A stretch of 64,000 bases of DNA from Bacillota bacterium (GTDB lineage Bacteria > Bacillota > Clostridia > Christensenellales > SZUA-584), in the NCBI GenBank assembly GCA_023390815.1, contig JAEWCC010000007.1, positions 1 through 64,000 on the forward strand. Direction: 5' to 3'. Of this stretch, positions 1-9,492 are shown in pieces. The notes beneath the pieces are model-generated. The model did not search any database. It was given only the letters and a program-made list of their open reading frames with translations, and had not been told where the DNA came from. Each line of letters starts with the position of its first letter. Position 1 is the stretch's first letter. The translations under genes were made by a program, and so were the position numbers.

Positions 1-951
1 TACCAGGAATATGCCGAGCAACACGGACTGCATGTGCTGGTTCACGTTGAGCAATATGAGTATATTGGAGATGACCTGCAACATGACCATGCCGATGAAC
101 GCGCCGATCATGGACCCCGCGCCGCCGACCAGACTGATACCGCCGATAGCCGCCGATGCGATCGCTAACAGCTCCCAGCCGTCTGCGTTATTTGCATTGC
201 CAACCGCCTCTTTACCGATCAGCATCACGCCCGCGATGCCGACTAATATGCCGCTGATTGCGAACACGGCGATCTTCACGAAGTCGACCCGGACGCCTGC
301 CAGCCGCGCGGCATTCTTATTGTCGCCCGTCGCGTAGATCTGACGTCCGAAGGCTGTGCGCTTCAGCATGATCTGCCCCGCGATGATCAACAGTGCAAAC
401 ATGAAGAAGCCCCAGCTAAGCCCCAGCGGTTCGCTCTGTCCAAAATGGATGAGCCCCTGCGCGGCTTCCGTTTTGAGCAGCGACACCGGGCGCGCATCGG
501 TCAGCGCCTTGGCCGCGCCGAGGCAGATAAACTGCATGGCGATCGTGGTGATAAACGCGGAAAGCTTCAGCTTCACGATGCAGAAGCCGCTGAAAATGGA
601 CAGCGCCATCGCAGACAGCACCACCGCCGCAATCGCAAGATACAACGGCCACCCGAAGTTCGCCATCAGTATGGAAAATAACACGCCCACGAACGCTGTC
701 ATCGCGCCCACAGAGATATCGATCTCTCCGACCAATATGATCAGCGTCTCGCCAATGGCGACGAAGCCCCACATGGCCATGCGGCGCATGATGATCGGAA
801 TGTTTGCGCCTTCCCAGAATCCCGGGTTAATGGCAGTTGCGATAATAACCAGTGCCAGAAGCGGCAGTAGCACGTTTACTTCCTGTATTTTGAACAGTTT
901 CTTCAGCCAGGATTGCCGGCTTTGGTCTTGAATTCTTATATTTTCTGACAA
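1..951 (-). CDS. Sugar ABC transporter permease, RbsC/MglC type (partial, 3' end outside window)
   Basis: This is the membrane subunit of a ribose/galactose-type importer. The frame is open from a TTG start at 951 to the window edge (317 codons, no stop), and the start has AAAGGAGG just upstream. Hydrophobic membrane segments run throughout. The conserved block reading GEIDISVGAM near residue 75, and a later block AAIGGISLVGGAGS, are typical of the BPD_transp_2 family. It directly follows the ATPase gene (34 bp gap) and completes an importer with the receptor gene at 2589. Family members are about 320-350 residues, so only the last few residues are missing. The start is non-ATG but well supported by the ribosome site and by homologous N-terminal layout. 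Substrate unknown. Confidence 0.9.
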   Translation of the reverse strand, partial: MSENIRIQDQSRQSWLKKLFKIQEVNVLLPLLALVIIATAINPGFWEGANIPIIMRRMAMWGFVAIGETLIILVGEIDISVGAMTAFVGVLFSILMANFGWPLYLAIAAVVLSAMALSIFSGFCIVKLKLSAFITTIAMQFICLGAAKALTDARPVSLLKTEAAQGLIHFGQSEPLGLSWGFFMFALLIIAGQIMLKRTAFGRQIYATGDNKNAARLAGVRVDFVKIAVFAISGILVGIAGVMLIGKEAVGNANNADGWELLAIASAAIGGISLVGGAGSMIGAFIGMVMLQVISNILILLNVNQHMQSVLLGIFLV

Positions 952-985
952 AGTGTTGTTCCTCCTTTGCTCGTATTACGCTATA

Positions 986-2500
986 TCATGCAAAGCATTT
1001 GACCATAACGGTTTCCTGTGTCGCTTCATCGCGGTTGATCTCTCCCACAGTGGTCCCATGAGCCAGCACCACAAAGCGATCACACATGGCCAACAATTCG
1101 GGCAGTTCGGAGGATACCATAATGATGGATATTCCCATTTCCGCCAGCTTGTTGATCAGCAGATAGATCTCGTTCTTGGAGCCGACGTCGATACCCTTGG
1201 TGGGTTCGTCCAGCAGCAGAATCTTGGGGTCGGTATTCAGTGATTTGGAGATAACCACCTTCTGCTGGTTGCCGCCCGAGAGATTGACCACCATCGTATG
1301 GGTATCGGGCGCCTTGATGCTCAGCGTATGCATATACTTGTCGGCGACCTCGTTCTCCTTCTTACGGCTGATCAGAAAACCCTTTATAATCTTTTTCAAG
1401 TTGGTCAATACGATATTATGTTTGATATTTGCAAGCATCAACAGGCCGTTTGCCTTGCGGTCTTCCGTCACCAGACAAAGGCCTTTCTTGATGGCATCGC
1501 TTTCGTTATGGATTTTAACCTCTTTGCCTTCGATGAATATCTTGCCTTCAGCCAGCGGATAGACGCCAAAAAGCGTACTGATCGTCTCTGTTCTGCCCGC
1601 GCCCACCAGGCCGGCCAGTCCTAAAACCTCGCCCTTGCGTAGATTAAAACTGACATTCTCAATCAGGTTTTTGTTTTTGATCTTGGGATGAAGTACCGTC
1701 ATATTTTCTACGCGAAGAATCTCCTCGCCGATCTGGCAACTGCGTTTGGGGTACAAGTTGGTTATCGTACGACCGACCATGTCGGTAACGATCTGTGCCT
1801 CGTTGTATTGACTGCGCGAATAGGTTGAAATGTTGGTTCCGTCACGGAGTATGGATACCCTGTCGGTAATCTCCATGATCTCTTCCAGCTTATGCGTAAC
1901 AAATATGATGCTTTTTCCGCTCTCCTTAAACTGCTTTACAATGCGGAACAGGTTGTCGACATCGTCCTGCGCCAGTGCGGTGGTCGGTTCGTCCAGCACC
2001 AATATATGCGGAGCCCAGGAAATTGCCCTTGCAATCATCAGCAGCTGTTTCTGCCCGATCGAGAGCATCCGGACACGTGTTTTGGGGTTTAAGTTGATGC
2101 CGTTCACCTGCAGGAATTCTGCTGTCCTTCTCTGCAGCTCGTGGGGATTGATGGCCGGTGAATTTTTCTTGTCTGTCAGGTGTCCGACAAAGATGTTTTC
2201 CGCAACGCTTAAATCCTCCATGACATTGATTTCCTGCGGCACGAAACCAATGCCCTTCAGCAAAGCATCGTGGGGGGAATGAATAAACACTTCCTCGCCG
2301 TTGATCAAAACTTTACCTTCATAAGAACCTGGCTTGTATACCCCGTTGATGATTTTCAATATTGTCGATTTTCCCGCGCCGTTCTCACCAATCAGCCCCA
2401 GTATTTCCCCCTGCTGAACGTTGAGCGATACATTTCCCAGCGCCCGAACACCCGGAAAATCCTTCGTGATGTTTTGCGCCTCCAAAACATACTGCGCCAT
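986..2500 (-). CDS. Sugar ABC transporter ATP-binding protein, RbsA/MglA type
   Basis: This 504-residue cytoplasmic ATPase has two fused nucleotide-binding halves. The first half has Walker A GENGAGKST near residue 40, signature LSIGQKQ and Walker B ILVLDEPT. The second half has the degenerate Walker A GLVGAGRTE and signature LSGGNQQK, as usual in the monosaccharide (CUT2) class, where one polypeptide supplies both halves. AGGAGG lies 8 bases before the ATG. It sits between the receptor gene (upstream) and the permease gene (downstream), separated from the receptor by a strong hairpin. The sugar is not identifiable from sequence. The neighbouring polyol-type dehydrogenase and SDR suggest a sugar or polyol. 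Confidence 0.95.
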   Translation of the reverse strand: MAQYVLEAQNITKDFPGVRALGNVSLNVQQGEILGLIGENGAGKSTILKIINGVYKPGSYEGKVLINGEEVFIHSPHDALLKGIGFVPQEINVMEDLSVAENIFVGHLTDKKNSPAINPHELQRRTAEFLQVNGINLNPKTRVRMLSIGQKQLLMIARAISWAPHILVLDEPTTALAQDDVDNLFRIVKQFKESGKSIIFVTHKLEEIMEITDRVSILRDGTNISTYSRSQYNEAQIVTDMVGRTITNLYPKRSCQIGEEILRVENMTVLHPKIKNKNLIENVSFNLRKGEVLGLAGLVGAGRTETISTLFGVYPLAEGKIFIEGKEVKIHNESDAIKKGLCLVTEDRKANGLLMLANIKHNIVLTNLKKIIKGFLISRKKENEVADKYMHTLSIKAPDTHTMVVNLSGGNQQKVVISKSLNTDPKILLLDEPTKGIDVGSKNEIYLLINKLAEMGISIIMVSSELPELLAMCDRFVVLAHGTTVGEINRDEATQETVMVKCFA

Positions 2501-2526
2501 GCCATTAGCCTCCTTAGAAGAGTATT

Positions 2527-2558
2527 TTGCGGGGCAGGCACAAAAGCCTGCCCCGCAA
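2527..2558 (-). terminator. Intercistronic GC hairpin between receptor and ATPase genes
   Basis: GCGGGGCAGGC pairs perfectly with GCCTGCCCCGC around a 6-base loop, with flanking TT/AA extending the stem. It lies after the receptor stop codon and before the ATPase ribosome site. In many ABC importer operons such a hairpin protects the receptor mRNA or partly terminates, giving more receptor than ATPase. No clear T-run follows, so attenuation or processing is likelier than full termination. Confidence 0.6.
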
Positions 2559-2588
2559 ACTCCAATTTTACCTTTAAAGCCCGATCAA

Positions 2589-3650
2589 TTATTCGTAGTA
2601 CTTGTCGATAACGCCCTGAACCTGATCAATGTACGCATAGTATTCATCGATATTGTCTTTCGTGACCAGCGGGGCATCCATCACGTTCGCGTACTCAACC
2701 GTGCCACCGCGCAGCAGTGTGTCAAGCAGTTCGGCGCACTTCGCAAATTCCTGGAACAGGGGCTGTGCAACCACGGCATAGATCTTGCCAGCCGCTACGA
2801 GATCGAGGTTCACTTTGCTGTAGTCCATCGCGATGGCACAGATCTTTACGCCCGTGTTGTCCTGTGCGCCTGCCCATGTGGACGGACCGGCACCCGTCGT
2901 GGAGAACGCGCCCTTGATGTCCGGGTTCCCCTGAATAATCGCCGTGGCAATGCCGATAGCGGTCGGGGTGTCAAAGCCTTCTTCCTGAGGTGCAAGAACC
3001 TTAACGTTCGGGAATTCCGCATTCATCGTTTCGGTGAAAGACTGTGCTGCCGCGTCTTCGGTCGGGTTAAAGCTGCCTTCGGTAACGGCTACTGTGCCTT
3101 CTCCGCCAATCTGCTCGCCGATTGCTCTGGCCGCTGTCGCGCCGTAATCCACTGCGGAGCAAGCAACCCAAGCGCTCAGGCCCGGATACGTTCCTTCTTC
3201 AACCTGGGTATGTCCGGTAACCACGTATACGCCGGCATCCGAATACTTTTTGATGTACTGAGCGACGGAGTCGTCATAGATATACTGGCAAAGGCCTTCG
3301 ATTTTGTGCTGTTCCATACCGGCTTCGAGCAGGCCGTAAGCTTTCACGGAGTCAGCTTCATCGGGAGCAAACAGATAGGGTTCATATCCCAGTTCTTCCG
3401 CTCTTACAAGGAATCCCGAGATCATCAGCTGTACAACCGGGTGGCTCTTTAAGAACATACCGAACGCAATCGGATGATCCTTCGGGTTGTACTCGTCCGA
3501 TGTCGCCGCAGAGGCTTCCGCAGACGGCTCAACAGAGGTGGCTGTAGAGACTTCAGCGGACGCAGAGGTGTTCGGGTTGGTCGTTGTGCAACCACCGATC
3601 ATGGTCAGCACCATCAGCGTGGTTAACAACAGTGTAAACAGCTTCTTCAT
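2589..3650 (-). CDS. Sugar ABC transporter substrate-binding protein
   Basis: This is a 353-residue extracellular receptor of the Peripla_BP_4 type. The N-terminus has basic residues, a hydrophobic stretch and a lipobox ending IGGC (cysteine near 21), so it is a lipoprotein. A Ser/Ala/Glu-rich linker (about residues 25-55) precedes the two-lobed domain. The ATG at 3650 is chosen because GGAGGG lies 9 bases upstream; an in-frame ATG at 3668 overlaps that ribosome site. It is the first transporter gene of the operon, 232 bases downstream of the alcohol dehydrogenase gene. Ligand unknown. Confidence 0.9.
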   Translation of the reverse strand: MKKLFTLLLTTLMVLTMIGGCTTTNPNTSASAEVSTATSVEPSAEASAATSDEYNPKDHPIAFGMFLKSHPVVQLMISGFLVRAEELGYEPYLFAPDEADSVKAYGLLEAGMEQHKIEGLCQYIYDDSVAQYIKKYSDAGVYVVTGHTQVEEGTYPGLSAWVACSAVDYGATAARAIGEQIGGEGTVAVTEGSFNPTEDAAAQSFTETMNAEFPNVKVLAPQEEGFDTPTAIGIATAIIQGNPDIKGAFSTTGAGPSTWAGAQDNTGVKICAIAMDYSKVNLDLVAAGKIYAVVAQPLFQEFAKCAELLDTLLRGGTVEYANVMDAPLVTKDNIDEYYAYIDQVQGVIDKYYE

Positions 3651-3882
3651 TTTGAACAATCCCTCCATATAAAATATTTAGATTTGTACGGATCCTGCCC
3701 CTTCGCCCCTATGCATGTACTCCCTATTATGCACTGCGGCGTCGAATCAACGTCCATACCAGTCGGCAAACTCACGGTTGCCGAAATTAAATCGTTGTCA
3801 GGCGGATATCGTATCAGATACCGCTCTTTGGATCATCGTCAGGCTGCCGCCCAAGACGATGTCCGTCCAACCTCCGCAGCCG

Positions 3883-4932
3883 TTACGGCTGCAGCAGGAT
3901 CTTGATGCGTGAGCCGCTGTTGGCTTTGAGATCATCCAGCGCGAGCCTGGCTTCGCTGAGCGGAATCACCTGCGTGATCATCTGCGTAAAGTCCACCTTG
4001 CCGCTTTCCATCATCTTGAGCACGATCGGGTTCATGTTCGGGCTGCCCATGACCGTGAGAATCTGGATACCGTGGATCGTCATATTGTCGAAGTTTTCAA
4101 ATGTAACGGGTTTCTCGTAGAACGCGACGCACGAAATACGCGCATAGTTCTTGCATACGCGGACAGATTCGTACAGCATATCCACCGAACCGGACGATTC
4201 GATCACGACATCGACGCCTTCGCTGCCCGTTATCTCCATGACGCGCTCATAGAGATCTTCTTTTGTCGTATTGATCGTATAGTTCGCACCAAACTTTTTG
4301 GCAAGCTCCAGCTTGAATTCTTTCCGGCCGACGACGATCACCTTGCTTGCGCCGTACAGACCGACAAACGGTGTTGCGCCAAGGCCAATCGGGCCGGTGC
4401 CGATCACCAGCACCGTATCCCCCATCTTGATCTGCCCCATTTTCACGGCATAGAGGCCGGTCGCAACGGGTTCCACCACCGCGCCCTGTTCAAACGAAAT
4501 GTTGTCGGGCAGTTTATACAGGTGGCGTTCCGGCATCACGGCATATTCAGCATATCCGCCGTCATGCGCGTTGATGGTGCCGACTGCTTTCATGTGTTTG
4601 CATCCAAGATAATTGCCTTCGCGGCAGGTATCGCAAGTGCCGCAGGATATGCCCGTGTCCGCTACGACGCGGTCGCCCGGCTTGAAATTCGTCACGTTTT
4701 TACCCACGGATTCGACTACGCCCGAGTACTCGTGCCCCAGCGTCATCGGGGTATGAATCAGGCCATCCGCCCAAAAGGTGCTTTCCCCGGAATAGATGCT
4801 TTCATCGGTGCCGCAAATGCCGCAGAACTTGACACGAACCAGTACTTCATTTTCTCTGAGGTCAGGAAGCTCTGTCTCTATCCAGCGTAAATCTTTCGGG
4901 CCATAGAGCCTCTGTGCCATCATTTTTTTCAT
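3883..4932 (-). CDS. Zinc-dependent alcohol dehydrogenase, sorbitol/polyol dehydrogenase-like
   Basis: This 349-residue medium-chain dehydrogenase oxidises an alcohol or polyol with NAD(P). Visible marks are CGICGTDESIY (catalytic zinc Cys near 39), GHEYSG, a structural-zinc cysteine set (CGTCDTCREGNYLGC, about 95-110) and the nucleotide motif GTGPIGLG near 175. GGAGG lies 5 bases before the ATG. It is in line with the URO-D and SDR genes, consistent with one catabolic operon. The stop codon lies inside a small hairpin (3876-3892). The exact substrate cannot be read from sequence. Confidence 0.9.
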   Translation of the reverse strand: MKKMMAQRLYGPKDLRWIETELPDLRENEVLVRVKFCGICGTDESIYSGESTFWADGLIHTPMTLGHEYSGVVESVGKNVTNFKPGDRVVADTGISCGTCDTCREGNYLGCKHMKAVGTINAHDGGYAEYAVMPERHLYKLPDNISFEQGAVVEPVATGLYAVKMGQIKMGDTVLVIGTGPIGLGATPFVGLYGASKVIVVGRKEFKLELAKKFGANYTINTTKEDLYERVMEITGSEGVDVVIESSGSVDMLYESVRVCKNYARISCVAFYEKPVTFENFDNMTIHGIQILTVMGSPNMNPIVLKMMESGKVDFTQMITQVIPLSEARLALDDLKANSGSRIKILLQP

Positions 4933-4977
4933 ATTCCCTCCAAAAAGTCATAGATGCCTGTGATGCTGATAAGACGC

Positions 4978-6219
4978 TTACTTGCTGCAAAGCGGATATT
5001 TGCCGTATGTCAGCAGGGTTTGAATCATTGCGTCGACGTTCTCCGGCGGAACGCCGCATTGCACATTATGTACCGGCGAAAACACGAATCCGCCGCCAGG
5101 CCCAAATATATCGATACGTTCGCGCGTTTGCGCCGCCACTTCCTCCGGAGTGCCATATGGAAGCACCGTCTGCGTATCCACACCGCCGCCCCAGAAGACG
5201 ATGTTTTCTCCGAACTGCTCTTTGAGTCTCTTCGGGTCCATGTTGGCTGTGCTGACATGGACCGGGTTTAAAATATCGATGCCCGCTTCGATGATATGCG
5301 GTATGATGTTATAGATGGAACCGCAGCTGTGCATCATCACTTTGACGTCACTGTGCCCGTGGATATAATCCGTCATCAGCCGGTAGTTCGGGCGATGCAG
5401 CTCCGCGAATATCTCAGGCCGGAAGAACTCTCCGCGCTGCGTGCCGTAGTCCGTTCCGGACAGCAGCAGCGTATCAATATACCGGCCGATTGCTTGCAAA
5501 TAAAGTGCCAGATTTTCCACCGCGCGTTCCGCCGTAGCGCGCAGAATCTCGCCCGCATATTCCGGCTCTGCGGAGAGTATGCACATCCAGTCACAGACCG
5601 TGTGCCCCGCGAACAGGGCGTTGGTACCGAGTCCGCCCTTTAAAAATGTTCCGCAAATGGAGAACTCCGTATTATCGTAGAGCGCCTTTGCGCGCTTTTC
5701 CATCGTTATAAGGTCCTCGTCCGTATAAAGCGGTATGGACTGCTTCCATACCTGCGGATCCATGAATACCCAGTTATCCGTCATGGACGTCGCGCATTCG
5801 TTGTCGTAATACAAGCCGCCCGGCGGCATCTTTGCGATGGATTTCCCGTCTTTACCGATGATGTGCAGATTGCCCTCGCTGTCCGTTACCGGATTATAAT
5901 CGCCGGAGATCAGCACTTGGTTGTCTTTGAACGTCGTCCAAAGCTTCCAGTTCTCGTTGCGCAGCGAGAACACTTCCACCGGACTTTCGAGCACGATAAC
6001 GTCCGATTTCAAGCAGCTGGACATTAAAATGTCGGGTTTGGCAAGCATTTGCCATGCGTCATAAACTTTGGGCGGCAGTACATCGAGCCCATAGTACCGC
6101 GCCAGCGCGCAGTATTCGTCGACGTGGATGCCCGTCACCCGCGACCCGCCGAGATCAATCGGTACCCGGTCGGGTTCTTTATGGTTGATGGTGCACCGGA
6201 CACGTTCTCTGGAATTCAT
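4978..6219 (-). CDS. URO-D superfamily protein, with methyltransferase-type zinc motif
   Basis: This 413-residue TIM-barrel protein belongs to the uroporphyrinogen decarboxylase superfamily, which also contains corrinoid methyltransferases (MtaA/MtbA/CmuA). The N-terminus NSRERVRCTINHKEPDRVP is characteristic of the non-heme branch. It retains an HSC (HxC) motif near residue 296 and a cysteine near 388 (VQCGVP), the HxC-Xn-C zinc ligand pattern of the methyltransferases. No heme genes are nearby. It lies between SDR and alcohol dehydrogenase genes in a sugar-import operon. Such proteins often sit in sugar loci with unknown roles, so a methyl-transfer or demethylation role is inferred and not shown. 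AGGAGG precedes the ATG. Confidence 0.82.
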   Translation of the reverse strand: MNSRERVRCTINHKEPDRVPIDLGGSRVTGIHVDEYCALARYYGLDVLPPKVYDAWQMLAKPDILMSSCLKSDVIVLESPVEVFSLRNENWKLWTTFKDNQVLISGDYNPVTDSEGNLHIIGKDGKSIAKMPPGGLYYDNECATSMTDNWVFMDPQVWKQSIPLYTDEDLITMEKRAKALYDNTEFSICGTFLKGGLGTNALFAGHTVCDWMCILSAEPEYAGEILRATAERAVENLALYLQAIGRYIDTLLLSGTDYGTQRGEFFRPEIFAELHRPNYRLMTDYIHGHSDVKVMMHSCGSIYNIIPHIIEAGIDILNPVHVSTANMDPKRLKEQFGENIVFWGGGVDTQTVLPYGTPEEVAAQTRERIDIFGPGGGFVFSPVHNVQCGVPPENVDAMIQTLLTYGKYPLCSK

Positions 6220-6240
6220 TCAATTCGCCTCCTGTCATAT

Positions 6241-7041
6241 CTAAAATGCGATACAGCCGCCGTCGACTGCCAAAAGATGACCGACCACGTAAGAGGACGC
6301 ATCAGAAGAAAGGAAGACGCATGCGCCCACGATCTCCTCCGGGTTTGCAAAACGGCCAATGGGGAATCTTCTGAGCATCTCTTCCCCGTATGCCGGTTTC
6401 TCATCAATACATTGCTTGAGCAGCGGTGTGTTGAACGTGCCGGGGATCACCGCGTTAACCCGTACGCCCCGCGTAGCCCATTCGACTGCCGCAGTTTTGG
6501 TGAACATGGCCACGCCGCCCTTGCTTGCGCAATAGGCCGTGCTTTGCGGAATGGCGACGAGGCTGCCAAGCGAACCAAAGTTGACGATCGTGCCCTTGCC
6601 CCTTTTGAGCATCTCCTGCGCCGCGTATTTGGTACACAGGAAGGTACCTTTCAGATTGACAGCCAGCACGAGGTCCCACGCCTCCTCATCGAACTCCTCA
6701 AGCGGCATGCGCCGCGTGATGCCCGCGCAGTTGACCAGCGCGTCGAGTCCGCCAAATTCCTTCACCGCCGTATCGACTGCCGCTTTGACTTCCTCCGCGG
6801 AGGTAACGTTGGCCTTTACGGCTGATGCGCGGTATCCGGCTTGCTTCAGCTCGGCTGCCACGGCTTCCACCGTTTCGAGGCGCGCGTCCACGAGTACCAG
6901 ATTGGCACCGGCCATTGCAAAGCCTCTCGCAACCGCCAGGCCGAGGCCGCTGCCCGATCCGGTGATCATCGCCGTCTTGCCTTCCAGCGAGAACTGTTTG
7001 AGGCCCGGATACGCTAAGAACTTGTCGTTGCTGGTTTCCAT
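6241..7041 (-). CDS. Short-chain dehydrogenase/reductase (SDR)
   Basis: This is a 266-residue NAD(P)-dependent oxidoreductase with a Rossmann fold. It has the TGSGSGLG nucleotide motif near residue 27, NCAG near 105, a catalytic serine in NFGSLGS, and the YCASK (Tyr-x3-Lys) pair near 170. The C-terminal DGGCIAF ending is typical of classical SDRs. The ATG at 7041 has GGGAGAG 6-7 bases upstream, whereas an upstream in-frame start at 7101 would overlap lacI. It lies 43 bases after lacI and 21 before the URO-D gene, so the three are probably cotranscribed. Substrate unknown. Confidence 0.9.
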   Translation of the reverse strand: METSNDKFLAYPGLKQFSLEGKTAMITGSGSGLGLAVARGFAMAGANLVLVDARLETVEAVAAELKQAGYRASAVKANVTSAEEVKAAVDTAVKEFGGLDALVNCAGITRRMPLEEFDEEAWDLVLAVNLKGTFLCTKYAAQEMLKRGKGTIVNFGSLGSLVAIPQSTAYCASKGGVAMFTKTAAVEWATRGVRVNAVIPGTFNTPLLKQCIDEKPAYGEEMLRRFPIGRFANPEEIVGACVFLSSDASSYVVGHLLAVDGGCIAF

Positions 7042-7084
7042 TTTGACTCTCCCATCCTGTTGCTTTTTATTTTCAATGTACTGT

Positions 7085-8116
7085 TTAGTACATACCGGCA
7101 TAGCATTCCAAATTGGAGCGCATCACGATCTCAGGCCGATGAAAGCGCCAACCCGGCGGCTCCTTCTTTTCTGTAATGTGGATGAATAAGGACGTGACCG
7201 CTTCGCGCGCCAGCTGATACTGGTTCTGAAAGAGCGTCGCCTCCAGGCTGCCTCTCTCAATGCATGCCACGAGTTCCGGGTACAGGTCATGCCCGACTAC
7301 CTTGATATCCGTGCGCCCCATTTCCTCGAGCTTTCTGCATACGCCCACCGCGTTGTACGACGCCACGTATATACCCCCAAGGTCGGGGATCTGCGCAACG
7401 ACCTCTCCGGTGCGCCGGTACGCATTCTCCTGGCTGATGGTCACGTCAAAGCAGCCGACACAGTTCATCTGGCGTAACTTGCATTCCTCCATGAAGCCCG
7501 TGCCGCATTCCTGATGGATGTGCGTGATCCCTTCCGGCCAGAACACGGCGACCTTATTGTTCTTGACACAGTTATGGAGCACTTGCGCCGCGACACGTCC
7601 GAGCACGATACCATTGGACCGGATCACACCGATCAGCGGCGTGCCGTCAATCGGTTCTGATACGAACGAGATCACGGGCACGTCGAAGGGGACTTTTTTA
7701 TCCATATTGCTGTAGATACCACTCATGATGTTGTTGGGCTCGATCACGACGCCGGCAACATCCGCCTGCAGCAATTCCCGAACCGTACGCCGGGTATCCT
7801 CCTCGGTCGAAACCTCTTTGATGATGCACTGCACCTTGAAATCCTCTAGCTCTCGGGCGGCCTCCTGTATTCCCGCATAGGCATACCGGAAGAATTCTAC
7901 CGGATCCCGGGGGATAATGACCCAAATGTTCCTGACGTTGCTTGCCAGCGCCTGCGCCAGCTTGTTGGGCGTATAGTTGAGTTCAGCAGCCTTATCCAGT
8001 ATGCGCTGGCGCATGTCCTCGCTGACCTTTGGTTTGTTGTTAAGCGCCTTGTATACCGTGGTCACCGATACGCCGATCTCTTTCGAGATGTCTTTGATCG
8101 TGATCCGTTCTTTCAT
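7085..8116 (-). CDS. LacI-family transcriptional regulator
   Basis: This 343-residue regulator has an N-terminal LacI helix-turn-helix (ITIKDISKEIGVSVTTVYKA, residues 5-24, then a hinge helix near 50-60) and a C-terminal periplasmic-binding-like effector domain. The ATG has AGGAG 7 bases upstream. Its own upstream region and that of the next gene carry LacI-type sites (GTTAACGTTTACCCT and variants), so autoregulation and control of the neighbouring genes is likely. The effector is presumably the sugar imported by the adjacent ABC system. Confidence 0.92.
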   Translation of the reverse strand: MKERITIKDISKEIGVSVTTVYKALNNKPKVSEDMRQRILDKAAELNYTPNKLAQALASNVRNIWVIIPRDPVEFFRYAYAGIQEAARELEDFKVQCIIKEVSTEEDTRRTVRELLQADVAGVVIEPNNIMSGIYSNMDKKVPFDVPVISFVSEPIDGTPLIGVIRSNGIVLGRVAAQVLHNCVKNNKVAVFWPEGITHIHQECGTGFMEECKLRQMNCVGCFDVTISQENAYRRTGEVVAQIPDLGGIYVASYNAVGVCRKLEEMGRTDIKVVGHDLYPELVACIERGSLEATLFQNQYQLAREAVTSLFIHITEKKEPPGWRFHRPEIVMRSNLECYAGMY

Positions 8117-8145
8117 CAGGTCTCCTCTTTTCTTTCTTACGTTTT

Positions 8146-8235
8146 GGTTAAACGTTCATCCCGAAAAAAGTTTTCTCCCCGACTATACTGCCTTTTGGAA
8201 ACAAGACGGAGCAGGCCAGAATTAACGTTTACCCT
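8146..8235 (-). promoter_or_regulatory. LacI-type operators upstream of lacI
   Basis: The gap before lacI contains ATTAACGTTTACCCT (8221-8235), matching three sites upstream of the next gene, and a looser GGTTAAACGTTCAT (8146-8159). Both have the central CG of LacI-family operators. A second partial half-site (GCGTAAAC) lies at 8238-8245. Autoregulation is inferred. Confidence 0.55.
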
Positions 8236-8293
8236 TTGCGTAAACTATTCGTGACGAAAGGACAAAATCCTGCAAAGCTTGTTATGATTCTCA

Positions 8294-9472
8294 CTAAATT
8301 TCTATGGGGTATTTTCCGTACTTTCTTACCGTTTCCAGCATCTGCATATAATTCTCATACGGAACGCTGCTGTGTATCGTATTGCTGGACGAAATAATGT
8401 GTCCGCCGCCCGGAGAACCCGTTTTGATCACGCGTAGTGTATCGCGGATGACGTCCTCCCTCGTACCGAGATGAAGCACATGTCCACAGTCGACATTGCC
8501 CATGAGCAACACCTTGTCGCCGTACTGCTTCTTAACGAGTTCCAAATCCATGCCTGCCTGCGGGTCGATACTCTGATAGCCGTCAAAGCCGGATTGCAGC
8601 AGAAACTCATCCGCAAAACGCATGATGTTGCCATCCGTGTGCCGCAGGTAGAACATACCGTGCTTGTGCGCTGCGTCGGAAAGCTGCCGAAACCGCGGCG
8701 CGTAGTAGTGCATGTAATCCTTTGGCGAGAACAGAGGGCCGTTATTACCGGCCAGATCCTCGCCGTCAAATATTGCGTCAACGCCCATTTCAGCGTATTT
8801 CTCGATGAATTTTAGGCCTTTGCGCACGCGGTAGTCGAGGTAGCGTTCCACGAGCTGCGGCTCAAACGCCATCGCTTCGAGGAACGTCGCGCCGATTGCG
8901 CCCATGCTCATCGGCGGAAAATCAATTTCCACCACGGCCATAACGAACTTTCTGCCGCTGCACTTTTGCGTAATGTACTCCGCCTGGGACCAATTATAGC
9001 GGTCCAGATTGATGTCATCCTTCTCGAGCATATCGACAAAGCGGGCAAACTCCTCGATCCCCCCACGGTGGAAATTGGAGTCCTGCGTGTGGAAAAGATC
9101 CGTCTCTTTGTCAAAGTGCACAACGGAAAACATGCCGTTCTCCGGTTCGTCAAAACGCCAGGTGCTGCTGTTGACTGCCGTTGGAATAGTCGGATTTTTC
9201 ATGGGCGGACGTTCAATGAGCACCGTATCCAGCTCAAGCTTATCGTACAGTTCCACAAGGTCAATGGCTTCCTGCAGGAAGAACTCTTCCGCTCTCCCCT
9301 GCATCAGCATCGTGTTCATGATCTCACAGCGGATATAACCGCTCCAGCCGGTGTACGCGAGACGTCCGATAACCTGTGAAGCAACAGGAGAATTGATATA
9401 TAGCTCTGATACGGGAACTCTATCGGCTTCCTCATGCCGAAAAGCAGCAACCACTCTGTCTCTGCTGTTCAC
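8294..9472 (-). CDS. URO-D superfamily protein, second paralog (zinc motif not conserved)
   Basis: This 392-residue protein starts at GTG with GGAGGG 6 bases upstream. The N-terminus NSRDRVVAAFRHEEADRVPV matches the first paralog (4978-6219), and both end in a tyrosine-gly-lys-tyrosine-pro segment. At the position of the paralog's HSC motif it has RHTDGNI, and the C-terminal cysteine is replaced (IISSSNTIHSS), so the methyltransferase-type zinc site appears lost. It may therefore act on a different substrate or as a partner. Three LacI-type operators lie directly upstream, so it is probably the first, separately regulated gene of the locus. Confidence 0.8.
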   Translation of the reverse strand: MNSRDRVVAAFRHEEADRVPVSELYINSPVASQVIGRLAYTGWSGYIRCEIMNTMLMQGRAEEFFLQEAIDLVELYDKLELDTVLIERPPMKNPTIPTAVNSSTWRFDEPENGMFSVVHFDKETDLFHTQDSNFHRGGIEEFARFVDMLEKDDINLDRYNWSQAEYITQKCSGRKFVMAVVEIDFPPMSMGAIGATFLEAMAFEPQLVERYLDYRVRKGLKFIEKYAEMGVDAIFDGEDLAGNNGPLFSPKDYMHYYAPRFRQLSDAAHKHGMFYLRHTDGNIMRFADEFLLQSGFDGYQSIDPQAGMDLELVKKQYGDKVLLMGNVDCGHVLHLGTREDVIRDTLRVIKTGSPGGGHIISSSNTIHSSVPYENYMQMLETVRKYGKYPIEI

Positions 9473-9492
9473 GATTACCCTCCTGTTGTCGG

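Noticed and set aside
4978..9472. Heme biosynthesis by the URO-D family genes
   Set aside because: There are no other heme genes, the proteins start like the non-heme branch, and one carries the methyltransferase zinc motif.
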